Positions 49,061 through 58,080 of a DNA stretch of 64,000 bases are shown here, in pieces. Made by a program: the position numbers and the translations under genes. The stretch's first letter is position 1. Every line of letters begins with the position of its first letter. Source of the DNA: Vulcanisaeta sp. JCM 14467 (GTDB taxonomy: Archaea > Thermoproteota > Thermoprotei > Thermoproteales > Thermocladiaceae); NCBI RefSeq assembly GCF_001316245.1, contig NZ_BBDM01000004.1, positions 109,902-173,901 of the forward strand, read 5' to 3'. The notes under the pieces were generated by a model. That model ran no database searches. It saw only the letters and a list, made by a program, of their open reading frames with translations, and was not told the DNA's origin.

Positions 49061-49939
49061 TTACCGCCTAATTAATACCTTCAGGACAGCCGCGAAATCC
49101 TCCTCGGAAAGCCCCATCTTCTCAGCCATCCTATAGAACTGGAGGGCCAGGGACGCTATTGGTATTGGGACACCGCGCATGGAAGCCTCCCTATTAACTA
49201 TGTCCAGGTCCTTGCGCATGTGCTTCAGTGCGAATTGAACTGAGTAATCACCACTGAGCATCTTCGGCACCTTCAACTCAGACGTGGGTGACCTAGCACT
49301 CGATAACTTAGTCAGTACATCGAGGATTACGGAATCACTGAGACCAAAGGCCCTACCTAACTGCACAACCTCGGCGAGGGCTACAACGTAAGAGCCAAGC
49401 AACGCGTTGTTTATGAGCTTCGCGTAAAGCCCATAACCATTGGGACCAACGTGGATTATTGTCTTAGCCGTATGCTGAAGGATGTCCCTAGCCCTATTGA
49501 AGGCATCCTCAGAACCGCCAACAAGCACCACCAATTCCTTACGCTCAACAGCCACTGATGTACCAATCACTGGCGCATCAACCATGTCACCACCCCTAGA
49601 CCTAACCATGCTCGCCAACTCGATAGAGACGCTCGGCGATATAGTCGACATATCAATAACCAACGAACCAGGTCTCAAACCACTTAATACGCTATCACCA
49701 CCCGCAATGACGCTCCTAACAGCCTCATCATCACTAAGCATGGTAATCACCACATCAGAAGCCCTCGCCAACTCACCCGGCGTCCTAAAGGCCTCGACAC
49801 CATAATCCCTACTAAACTTTAAGGCCTTATCAAACGTCCTATTATAAACACCAACCAACAAACCAGCATCCCTAAGATTCCTAGCAATTCTCCAACCCAT
49901 AACACCAAGCCCAGCCAGTCCAACCCTAACGCCCGCCAT
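49061..49939 (-). CDS. NAD-binding beta-hydroxyacid dehydrogenase (3-hydroxyisobutyrate dehydrogenase-like)
   Basis: The 292 residues have the Rossmann motif VGLAGLGVMGWRIARNL, the DMSTISP and DAPVIGTSVAVERKELVVLVGG segments, and the catalytic Lys in YAKLINNALLGS. These mark the family of 3-hydroxyisobutyrate, tartronate-semialdehyde and glyoxylate/succinic-semialdehyde reductases. The substrate cannot be fixed. The gene stands alone, with 75 bases to the glycosyltransferase upstream in the window. Confidence 0.9.
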   Translation of the reverse strand: MAGVRVGLAGLGVMGWRIARNLRDAGLLVGVYNRTFDKALKFSRDYGVEAFRTPGELARASDVVITMLSDDEAVRSVIAGGDSVLSGLRPGSLVIDMSTISPSVSIELASMVRSRGGDMVDAPVIGTSVAVERKELVVLVGGSEDAFNRARDILQHTAKTIIHVGPNGYGLYAKLINNALLGSYVVALAEVVQLGRAFGLSDSVILDVLTKLSSARSPTSELKVPKMLSGDYSVQFALKHMRKDLDIVNREASMRGVPIPIASLALQFYRMAEKMGLSEEDFAAVLKVLIRR

Positions 49940-50184
49940 ACAGCCAAGGCGTTATCTCTCGGCTTTAAATACCAATCGGCTTTAACTAAGGTTTTAATCA
50001 ATGCCTTATGCCCTTTCCTATTTGAAGAGTTTCGGACCTTAATGGGTAATATTTTACGAGCTCCCACCCTTCTCGCCAGATGATAAGTCTAACTTTACTT
50101 TCCTAATATTTACTTTCGAAACTTCTTCCTAACACAATCCTGACCTCATCCTTACTACTGGCAATCATAGCGTCCTCGGTATAT
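49940..50184. other. Intergenic region, no gene seen; contains one copy of a 16-nt repeat
   Basis: No ORF looks real. TTTAACTAAGGTTTTA at 49981-49996 recurs exactly at 50220-50235. The left copy lies just upstream of the dehydrogenase start (minus strand) and the right copy just downstream of a TATA box, so each may sit near a transcription start. Confidence 0.35.
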
Positions 50185-50216
50185 ATGACTTAAGTCATTA
50201 ATAAGATAAATTTATA
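50185..50216 (+). promoter_or_regulatory. 14-bp perfect palindrome and TATA box of a putative RNA gene
   Basis: ATGACTTAAGTCAT (50185-50198) is a perfect palindrome. A TATA-like aaatttata (about 50208-50216) follows ten bases later, placing transcription start near 50240-50250. No ORF begins within range; the next features are hairpins and then tRNA-Val. Confidence 0.5.
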
Positions 50217-50244
50217 GTTTTTAACTAAGGTTTTACTTACTTAT

Positions 50245-50410
50245 TCACGAATTGCCCAGCGGTGGGAGACAATCCGATGAACGTTGGTGCCCAGCCCCGT
50301 GGGCGAGTGAACAATGATACCCTAAGGATGATTAGGATCGCCGGGATGCGGGGAACGGGGCAATACGAGGAAGAGGTACAGCATATAAGTAGGTGAAGGT
50401 CTATGCACCA
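50245..50410 (+). ncRNA. Candidate structured non-coding RNA
   Basis: The stretch is GC-rich against an AT-rich flank, follows a TATA box at the right distance, and has no coding frame. Visible pairings are CCCA/TGGG (50255-50258 with 50263-50266), GCCCA/TGGGC (50289-50293 with 50300-50304) and CCTAA/TTAGG (50321-50325 with 50332-50336). There is also a possible long-range match of loop GCCCCG (50294-50299) with CGGGGC (50356-50361). Identity is unknown; a reduced (type T) RNase P RNA is one untested idea. A TATA-like acttaaat at about 50431-50438 probably serves the following tRNA. Confidence 0.45.
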
Positions 50411-50461
50411 CATCAGTGATGAACAAAAAAACTTAAATTCTTCACGAAGCTAATCATTCCT

Positions 50462-50539
50462 GGGCCCGTAGTCTAGCCTGGTTAGGATGTCCGCCTTACG
50501 AGCGGGAGGTCCCGGGTTCAAATCCCGGCGGGCCCACCA
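50462..50539 (+). tRNA. tRNA-Val (TAC), 3' CCA encoded
   Basis: The acceptor stem GGGCCCG pairs with CGGGCCC; D stem GTCT/GGAT has G-U pairs; anticodon stem TCCGC/GCGGG (with a wobble) encloses CTTACGA (anticodon TAC); the T arm is CCGGG-TTCAAAT-CCCGG. Discriminator A and an encoded CCA end at 50539. No intron. Confidence 0.93.
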
Positions 50540-50630
50540 GACATCATTATAAAGAACAATAATTACGGTAGGAAATGTATGCCTTTACAGAAATGCCGTT
50601 TAAGGAGTTGTTGTTTAAAAATGAGGTTTC

Positions 50631-52534
50631 ATGACTAAGTATGTGGAATCTTTATTTAATGGGTCATTACTCATAGAATTTGCTAATGGGACTAAGTGCA
50701 TGTCTGAAGTCCTCGAAGGCTCCTTCAAGCTGTGTAACTCCGAACTTTCTCTTAATGTATTGAGGTATGACTATGGAAGCGTAATTGAATTATCCGTAAA
50801 ATCCAGTGGGACTAACTTAAGCAGGTACCCAGTCTCAATAGGCCTTAGTATTAATGGGCAAATCCAAGGCCTATTAGCCCTAACCCTCTTAAACCCTGCA
50901 GCTCAATTCATGGATAAAGCATTCAATTACTATAACTATACAGCCCAGGGTAAGGCACCGAGGTCTGAACCACCGCCTGAAAGACCCAGTTACCCAGGTA
51001 ATGTTAATTACATTGGTAGGTGGGAGCATGACCAAGTTAGTCCCTGGGCATACCCAATGTTTCCAAGGAACCTTAATGAAATACCACCTTACACGGTTTT
51101 TCTATTAATTAAGCAGAATAATTCGTATAGGGCTTATCTAGCGTTATCCTCAGGCCAATTAACGGGCTTCATAGGGCCTGGACCTAGGCTAACGACATTC
51201 ACCGGCAAACCGAGCCAAGGCGTAAGGGGTTGGCCCTTAGTGATAGGTATTGGCGGGGATCCGTATGAGGCTGTTGAGAATGCCGTTAAGTTAGCCTCAA
51301 TAGTTGCTCCCGTTAAGCATAGGAGAGTTAAGGCTAAGCCTGTGTTCATGGATGGATTAGGTTGGTGTAGTTGGAATGCCCTGTCAACAGAGGACTTAAG
51401 CCATGAGAATGTGGTGAGGATTGTTAGGGGTCTTAGGGATAGGGGAGTACCCATTAGGTGGGTTTTAATTGATGATGGGTGGCAGGAATTAAGAAATGGA
51501 CTCCTTAGTGATATTAAGCCGAACTCCTTTAAATTTCCCAGGGGCTTTAAAGCCCTTGTAGATGAATTGAAGGTTCTTGGTATTGATCATGTTGGGTTAT
51601 GGTTTACAATAAATATGTACTGGAGAGGCGTTGCTAAGGATTTCCTGAACTCACTTGGCGTAGAGGGTTATAAGGTAGGTGAGGGTTATGTTCCGTGCCC
51701 AGCCTTGATGGTGCATTTAGGCTTTATGATGCTTGGTTTAAGGTGCTTAGGAGGGATGGTTTTAGCTTTGTGAAGGTTGATAATCAATGGATTGTCCATA
51801 GACTTTACTGGGACTCCGTAAACGATGCCGAGACGTCTAGATTCATTGAATTGGCTCTTCAATTGGCCGCGGCATCAAATGGTTTAGATATATTAAATTG
51901 CATGGATATGGCCCCTGGAAATTACAGTAATTACGCCCTGAGTAATGCCATGAGGATTTCCCAGGACTACATCCCGATGTGGCGTGCAGACGCTAAATTA
52001 CACACATTATGGAGCGCCTACAATAGTATACTCTACAGCCATTTCGCATACCCCGACTATGACATGTGGATGAGTTATGACCCATACGCCAGGTTGATAT
52101 CCGTAACAAGGGTATTCAGCGGAGGGCCTGTCTACATTACTGATCGTGAGCCAGAAAGGACTAACACTGAGTTGATTAGGTGGATTACGCTTAGTAATGG
52201 TGAGGCTATTAGGGTTGATGAACCTGCACTACCCACGAGAGACGTCTTGTTTAGGGATCCGTATAATGAGGCTGTTCTTCTTAAGCTTGCATCAACGGTT
52301 AATGGGTATCCGGTGATCGCCTTTATGAACATTAATAAAGATGGCTTAAGGATTAGTGAGGAGTTTAGGCTTAGTGACATGCCGATGAGGTTAAGTGGTC
52401 AATACGCATATTATAAGGTTGTTAGTGGTGAATGGGGTATTGTTGAGGCTAATGGTTCAATTAGGGTTGAATTGAATGAGCTTGAGGTGGAGGTGGTGGT
52501 ATTGGCGCCGTTAATTAATGGTAGCAAGGCATGA
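50631..52534 (+). CDS. Alpha-galactosidase of the GH36 / raffinose-synthase-like group, one frameshift
   Basis: The enzyme hydrolyses terminal alpha-galactosides. The first piece has an N-terminal beta-sandwich, then the barrel start MDGLGWCSWNALSTEDLSHE and WVLIDDGWQELRNG. The second piece has GFSFVKVDNQW (KxDxQ, with the nucleophile Asp) and AMRISQDYIP, the region of the acid/base residue. One C added at 51698-51700 (CCC to CCCC) joins them as YVPCPSLDGAFRLYDAW. About 635 residues, close to the Sulfolobus enzyme in size. No signal peptide is seen, suggesting cytoplasmic action. Its stop overlaps a small ORF. Confidence 0.87.
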
Positions 52535-52695
52535 TAGGCATGGCTGAGAAGGTATTACCACCATACCCATTGGAGTTCATTAGGATGGATAGTAGGATTA
52601 TAGTAAGGGCTAGGGATGGAGGCACGTTGTTGTACGTTAAGGACACTACATTGGGTAAAGCTAATGTTAAAGCTGGTGATATTCTTGAAGTTTGA
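52531..52695 (+). CDS. Small ORF overlapping the alpha-galactosidase stop
   Basis: The 54-residue frame starts at ATG 52531 (ATGA overlap) and reads MIGMAEKVLPPYPLEFIRMD through ARDGGTLLYVKDTTLGKANV to KAGDILEV. The strand-rich, Gly-containing pattern looks like a real small beta protein rather than a random frame, and coupling to the upstream gene is likely. It could alternatively be a C-terminal piece of the galactosidase cut off by an indel. Confidence 0.5.
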   Translation: MIGMAEKVLPPYPLEFIRMDSRIIVRARDGGTLLYVKDTTLGKANVKAGDILEV

Positions 52696-52917
52696 TGAAC
52701 GTATTGCATGGTCAGGTAATATTAATATGCGTAATTAATGATGGAAATGACGAACCTTAACCGTATTGCGAGCTTAATCATGTGCATGGCAATAATTGAG
52801 ACAACCCACTGTGGACATGTTTCATATTTTAAGGGGTTACGTATTTCAGGAATGCCAACAATATTAACGATGCTGTCTGGTAAATGCCTATGCCCTATAA
52901 TGTTCAAGTTAATGAAT
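52696..52917. other. Intergenic region
   Basis: Two overlapping short frames exist here on opposite strands, neither with a promoter or a convincing composition. I see no supported gene. Confidence 0.3.
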
Positions 52918-53016
52918 TGGTGGGCCCGCGGGATTTGAACCCGGGACCTCCCGGTTATCAGCCATACGCGGGGCTTCCTGCCCCAGGGCGCTCCAACCTG
53001 GCTGAGCTACGGGCCT
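52918..53016 (-). tRNA. tRNA-Ile (GAT) with a 22-nt intron at position 29/30
   Basis: On the minus strand the loop CTGATAA (52955-52961) gives anticodon GAT. The 3' anticodon stem CCGGG pairs perfectly with CCC+GG only if 22 bases (52964-52985) are removed between positions 29 and 30. The intron itself folds as GGGGC/GCCCC. The D stem GCTC/GAGC and the T loop TTCAAAT are present. The 3' CCA is encoded (52918-52920). The acceptor 5' strand and T stem each lack one G compared with tRNA-Val (GGCCCG for GGGCCCG; CCCGCGGG for CCCGGCGGG), in line with the window's homopolymer deletions. Confidence 0.85.
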
Positions 53017-53205
53017 CGTAGTAATGCCTTATCCGTGTTTTTAAATTTTGCCTTGATGCCGGGTTGACGGGTTATTAATGTGCCCATGTGCTTGCGCATG
53101 AATTTTCGCGCAGTTGTGCCTAGGCCATGCCTTATGATGATTTGTTAAACAGGCCCTATTGTGAATAACCTTTATTACCCATTAGCCTATTGTCATTATT
53201 AAGGT

Positions 53206-54131
53206 ATGGGTAGCAGCAACGTTGGTGTTGGTAGGCTTATTGTTAGGATATTACTTGAGTGGATTTTACTTGCCATAATCGGTGTCTTAATTTACGTCTT
53301 ATACATAAACATCGTCTTCTATATAATACCGGTCAATTGGAAGAGTGTTCTCATGGCTTATGATAGTGCTGTTAGGTCTGTAATAATAGTTACAATCGGT
53401 GCAATCCTCGTCTGGGATACTGGGAGGAGGATTAGTGATTACATTAGTAAGTATGATAGGGTTAGGGGTACGGTACTCAAGTTCGTACTTGACACAATAC
53501 TTATCGTGGCAATACTAATTGCGTTGGCCGTAACCTTCGAGAAGTTCGGCCTATCGGTTGCTGCCTTCTCGGGCACTGCGGTCGGTATTATTGTGGGTCT
53601 TGCGGCTCAGCAGACGCTATCCAATGTTATTGCGGGTATCGTCATAATAATGACTGGTAGGTATAAGCCTGGTGATAGGGTTACAATTGTTAATTGGAGG
53701 TATGGCATAATAAGGGCCATGTACCACACGAGGGGTTACCAAATGGCTTCACTGGGGTTATTAGGAATATAACGCTCATGTTTACTGAGGTCGTTGGTGA
53801 CAATGGCTGGGTTTATACAGTACCTAATTACGTGATGCTTGATGCATTAATAATACACAGAGATGTCGCACCATTCAAGCGTGTCAGGGCTAGGATAGAC
53901 CTACCGTCAAGCATCGATCCCTGGGTCTTCGAGGAGAGGATTAAGGATGCCCTAAAGGACGGTAGGATTAAGAGCGTCAGGGTTAAGGTTGGTGAGACTT
54001 GGCAGAGTACAAGCCTTTATCAGGCAGTGATTGAGGTTTTAGCCGATGGTAAGGCGGATGGTGAGGAGATAAAGGACTTAGTTCTTAGGGAGGCGGTGAG
54101 GATTAGGAATGAATTAAGCAAACAGCAGTAG
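53206..54131 (+). CDS. mscS: Small-conductance mechanosensitive channel (MscS family), one frameshift
   Basis: MscS channels release solutes on osmotic downshock. The product has three membrane helices; the pore-lining TM3 reads AFSGTAVGIIVGLAAQQTLSNVIAGIVI. The beta domain follows: YKPGDRVTIVNWRYGIIRAM. One C added at 53724-53725 restores YPHEGLPNGFTGVIRNITLMFTEVVGDNGW, then IPN-like TVPNYVMLDALIIHRD and the C-terminal mixed domain. About 309 residues. Confidence 0.9.
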
Positions 54132-54165
54132 TTTTTAAATGGAATAAAATTGAGTAATATACAGC

Positions 54166-56037
54166 TTACAGTAGGTACTCAAATTCCTCAAGCCCTAGCT
54201 TCTTCAGGGTATCCCTGGTGGGCTTTCCGTCAACCCAACCCCTCAGCTTGTAGTACACCTTTATGCCCTCATCAAACATCTTGGACGCCGTGTGCCCCTT
54301 GGCAGGTCCATCGGGTATTGGCTCCCTCATCCTAGGCGGCAACTCATCCTTAACCCACTTACCCTCTCTAACCCAGTGTAGTCTCTCTACATTGAAGATC
54401 CTCTCACCAATCGTTAGCACATCCTCAGGTGTTAAGTCCCAGCCGAAGGCCGCGTTGTATAGGTCTGCGAAGTCCTTCTCCGTATCTATGTTGGGCATTA
54501 GGTTCTCGAACTTGCAGAATATCGTTGAGTCAACAACGGCAAATAGGTCCTGATTCCACTTAACTATCCTGGCCTGCTTCTCAATGCACTCCTGGGTCTC
54601 GCAGAATGGATCAACCTTCTCAGGAACACCAAATACCTCCCAAGTCGGTGTATAGGCCTCCAGGTGGTCACCGCCCCTATTAGCCGTGTAGTAGGCTATT
54701 GCGAAGCCCTTAAGCGCCCTTGCGTCGTAGGCAGGTAGTCCCTGTCCTCTCGATCCGACGAATAACTGAGGCATTCCATACTTAACGGCAAGCCTATAAT
54801 CACCCTCGGCTAAGTCATCGCCAATGCCATCCCTGTAGGCAATCTTATATACTAAGTACTCAAGGGAGCCCGCATCTCCCCAGTCAATGTCCAGGCTTAA
54901 CTTGCCGTTCTTGGCTAGTTCAATTGCCATTGACAGTGTATTGCCTAAGCTTATTGTATCTAGGCCTAATTCATTGGCTAATTTCTGGAGCTTAAGGTTA
55001 GCCTCTGGGTCTGTTAAGCCGACGTTTGGTCCAAGGGCCCAGGTATTCTCATACTCCTGCTTAACGTACTTCTCAGTGACCGAGAACTTAAACGGGCCTG
55101 ACTTAACGATTGGCATCTGTGTGCAGCCTATTGGGCAGTTGTAGCATCCGTGGGTCTCCGTTGGGTAGTGATCCTTGATGTACTCCTCACTGACTGGTGT
55201 TACATCCTTAAGCTTTCCAGTACCTCCGAAGTTGTAGTGCGGTAGTGCGCCTATTGACTGTGTTATATTCATTAATACGTTTGTGCCGTACCTATGGAGG
55301 ACCTTCGTCGTATCGTGCGTGGCGATTCTCTTTACGATGTCGGTGTTCACCTTCATGAACTTAGCCCTATCAACGAGCTCCTTACTCAGGTCCCTCGTAC
55401 CCCAAACAAGTATTCCCTTAAGCAACTTACTACCCATGACAGCGCCAACGCCACCTCTGCCAGCGAACCTCTCGTAATCGCTCATCCTAATTCCAGCGAA
55501 CTTAACTAGGTTCTCGCCGGCAGGTCCGATCACAGCAACGCCGGCCTTAGTCTCGTCGGGTGGGAATCCGTTCTCCTCAAGTATGATCTTTGTGGACGCA
55601 CCCGTCCATTTACCCCAGATGTGCTTTGCCGGCTTTAGCTTTGGTTCACTATCCTTAATGACCAGGTAAACTGGTTCATCGGCCTTACCCTCAATTATCA
55701 AACCGTCATAACCTGACTTCCTAAGCCAATACGAGAAGTTGCCTCCGGCGTTTGAATGCGTATATACTCCGGTTAGCGGTGACCTGGTAGTTACGTTAAC
55801 CCTGCTTGAAGATATTGTGGCAATACCGCTCAATGGTCCTGAAAAGATGTATAACTTATTACTTGGGTCGAGTGGGTCGATACCCCTTGGTATCTCCTTA
55901 AGTGCCAGGTACGCTGCTAATCCCCTGCCGCCAAGGAATTTCTTTAGAAGGTCCTCCTTAATGATCTCCTCAGTGAAGTGCTCTCTCGATAGGTCAACCC
56001 TCAGTATTCTAAAAACGGTCATGAATTTTTTAACCAA
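54166..56037 (-). CDS. aor: Aldehyde:ferredoxin oxidoreductase (second copy, intact)
   Basis: The 623 residues match tungsten AOR throughout: FRILRVDLSREHFTEEII, FLGGRGLAAYLALKEIP, SSSRVNVTTRSPLTGVYTHS, GRGGVGAVMGSKLLKGI, the cluster motif GCYNCPIGCTQMP and the later Cys in STIFCKFENLMPN. GLPAYDARALKGFAIAYYTA is a second signature of the family. ATG 56037 or ATG 56022 (MTVFRILRV) could be the start. The gene stands alone and is convergent with mscS. Unlike the first AOR, its frame is unbroken. The substrate aldehyde is unknown. Confidence 0.94.
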   Translation of the reverse strand: MVKKFMTVFRILRVDLSREHFTEEIIKEDLLKKFLGGRGLAAYLALKEIPRGIDPLDPSNKLYIFSGPLSGIATISSSRVNVTTRSPLTGVYTHSNAGGNFSYWLRKSGYDGLIIEGKADEPVYLVIKDSEPKLKPAKHIWGKWTGASTKIILEENGFPPDETKAGVAVIGPAGENLVKFAGIRMSDYERFAGRGGVGAVMGSKLLKGILVWGTRDLSKELVDRAKFMKVNTDIVKRIATHDTTKVLHRYGTNVLMNITQSIGALPHYNFGGTGKLKDVTPVSEEYIKDHYPTETHGCYNCPIGCTQMPIVKSGPFKFSVTEKYVKQEYENTWALGPNVGLTDPEANLKLQKLANELGLDTISLGNTLSMAIELAKNGKLSLDIDWGDAGSLEYLVYKIAYRDGIGDDLAEGDYRLAVKYGMPQLFVGSRGQGLPAYDARALKGFAIAYYTANRGGDHLEAYTPTWEVFGVPEKVDPFCETQECIEKQARIVKWNQDLFAVVDSTIFCKFENLMPNIDTEKDFADLYNAAFGWDLTPEDVLTIGERIFNVERLHWVREGKWVKDELPPRMREPIPDGPAKGHTASKMFDEGIKVYYKLRGWVDGKPTRDTLKKLGLEEFEYLL

Positions 56038-56188
56038 GCAGTACTATTTAAGTGCGTTGTTATCGATAATTCAATAATAGTCAGTTAAATATATTCATGT
56101 AAATTAATTCTGTTTTAATAAGCAAAATTGATTATACTTTGAGGATAAGTATTTAAAAATGGTAGGTCATCTATGAAGGCTGAGGGTG

Positions 56189-56689
56189 ATGGTGAAATTT
56201 CCGTATTGGGTTATTGAGGGTGCTTTGGCTGGTTCGTCAATGCCCCTTGATGAGGATACTGTGGCCATGTGGCATAGGATGGGTATTAGGTCCGTGGTGA
56301 TACTTGTCGAGGAGTGGGAGTTCTCCATGGAGGGTTGGGACTTCCATGAGTACATAAATACGTTGAGGAAGTTCGGCATGGATTACTTACATGTGCCAAT
56401 TAGGGATGGCTATGCACCACCTGAGGATGTGCTTTACAACATTGTTACCTGGATTGACAGGAGTATAATGAGTGGTAAGCCAGTCCTTGTTCATTGCCAC
56501 GCTGGTCTTGGCCGTTCACCAACCGTGATAGCGGCATACCTAATGTATAGGAGGGGACTCAGCGCTGATGATGCCATCGAGGTTGTTAGTAGGTATAATG
56601 ATGAGGTATCAATAACAAATGAGCAATACCTAACCCTTGTAGCATTTGAGCATTACCTACGAAACGTTAAGGGCGTTAGTACTCCCTAG
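56189..56689 (+). CDS. Dual-specificity/tyrosine protein phosphatase
   Basis: The 166 residues end with the cysteine-phosphatase loop VHCHAGLGRSPTVIAAYLMY (CxxxxxR), and the general acid Asp is probably in VPIRDGYAPP. It is a compact archaeal DSP, close to the Sulfolobus type in length. ATG 56189 was chosen; GTG 56186 is possible. A TATA-like tatttaaaa (56149-56157) lies upstream. It overlaps the convergent MFS gene by 14 bases. Confidence 0.92.
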   Translation: MVKFPYWVIEGALAGSSMPLDEDTVAMWHRMGIRSVVILVEEWEFSMEGWDFHEYINTLRKFGMDYLHVPIRDGYAPPEDVLYNIVTWIDRSIMSGKPVLVHCHAGLGRSPTVIAAYLMYRRGLSADDAIEVVSRYNDEVSITNEQYLTLVAFEHYLRNVKGVSTP

Positions 56690-57920
56690 TCCTTATTAAT
56701 GAGCCTAATATCACGAGCAGCGCCCCAGCAATCATGACTATTGAGCCGTATACTGCTAGCATCATTGGACTACTTGGCGCAGTCTCTAGGAGTAGTATTA
56801 CGAGGATTGTGGTCAACGGGCCTATTGACGCATTTATGTTCCACCCAAAGGCCACCGCACTCCACCTGACCTCCGTTGGGAATATTGACGTGAAGTAAAG
56901 CGTCTGAGGCGCGGCGGCTAGGCCGAAGAGTATTCCCATTAGTAGGCTTGTGTATATGGATAATGGGTTTAGCGTGAAGGCTAGGTAAACAATGAATGGG
57001 CTTAGCAATATTAAGAGTATTGAAGGTGCAATGAAGGACCCCCTAAGACCCAACGCCCTTATTAAGAATCCACTAAGTAATTCACCAACCACGGCCCCTA
57101 TACCACCGTACATACCAAGCACCAGGGCCCAGGTATACGCCTTATCAGCGGATAATCGTAGCTTTGGTGCGATTAATTTTGGCATTATATAATACCAATA
57201 GCCCGAACCACCATAGTAGTAAATAGTCAATCCTAGGTTAATCAGTATTAATGCTATGAATGGCACCCAGTAGCGAGATAGAACAATGCCCAATGGCACC
57301 TTGACGGTACCCCTAGACCTAACCTGCTCAATCCATTCTAGGGACTCTGAGCCCCAAAGCCTGATGACCAACGCTATTAGAGCCGGTATGGCGCCAGTTA
57401 TGAATAGGATCCTCCAGCCATACAGGGAAAAGGCCTGGTGCATCGCTTTCTTTGCGATCAGTGTTACGAATGATGTTAGGAAAACAGCCCAGGAAAGCCC
57501 CGAGTACATGACACCGTTTATGTATGGCCTAACATTCCTGGGCGTTAACTCGAGGGCCCAAGTGGCGCCACCACCAGCCTCACCGCCAAGTCCAATGCCT
57601 TGTAAAATCCTCATTAGGTATAGAAGGATTGGCGCCAGGATACCGGCGGTATAGTACGTGGGTAATAAGCCTATCGCTAGTGTCGCTAATCCCACCAGTG
57701 CTGCATCGGCTATTGTTGCCAACCTCCTTCCGCGAACATCGCCAACCCACCCAAATATTACTGCGCCAATAGGCCTGACGAAGTAGGTTGATGCGAAGGC
57801 GCCCCAGGTCTCTATTGCGCTTAGTATGGCGGTCTTTGATGGGAAGAAGTAGGTCTCCAATATTGATGCTAATGATGCGAAGAGTATAATGTCGTAGTAC
57901 TCAAGGCCCCAGACAAGCAT
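56676..57920 (-). CDS. MFS transporter, metabolite:H+ symporter type
   Basis: The 414 residues span about twelve helices. RPIGAVIFGWVGDVRGRRLATI is the loop 2-3 signature of the metabolite:proton symporter group (dicarboxylate, proline/betaine or shikimate transporters), followed by RILQGIGLGGEAGGGATWALEL, also typical. Substrate unknown; an organic acid is most likely. Confidence 0.88.
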   Translation of the reverse strand: MLVWGLEYYDIILFASLASILETYFFPSKTAILSAIETWGAFASTYFVRPIGAVIFGWVGDVRGRRLATIADAALVGLATLAIGLLPTYYTAGILAPILLYLMRILQGIGLGGEAGGGATWALELTPRNVRPYINGVMYSGLSWAVFLTSFVTLIAKKAMHQAFSLYGWRILFITGAIPALIALVIRLWGSESLEWIEQVRSRGTVKVPLGIVLSRYWVPFIALILINLGLTIYYYGGSGYWYYIMPKLIAPKLRLSADKAYTWALVLGMYGGIGAVVGELLSGFLIRALGLRGSFIAPSILLILLSPFIVYLAFTLNPLSIYTSLLMGILFGLAAAPQTLYFTSIFPTEVRWSAVAFGWNINASIGPLTTILVILLLETAPSSPMMLAVYGSIVMIAGALLVILGSLIRTREY

Positions 57921-58080
57921 TGTGCTGATGGCGGCGAGTAGCTTTGCCTAAGTGTTAGTTGCTTGGGTGCGTATCTGAACACGTAATTGATTCCTGACGC
58001 TAATTAATATACTTTTCCCTGGACTCATGTGGTAGATTGATTTAAATTGGGCGTATTAATTAATAGGGTGTGGTGATTAA

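Noticed and set aside
50245..50410. SRP (7S) RNA
   Set aside because: Too short, and the conserved helix 8 motif around GGAAGGNAGCAG is not visible.
52722..52938. Two overlapping 61-66-residue ORFs on opposite strands
   Set aside because: No promoter, no recognisable motif, and one runs into the tRNA-Ile gene.
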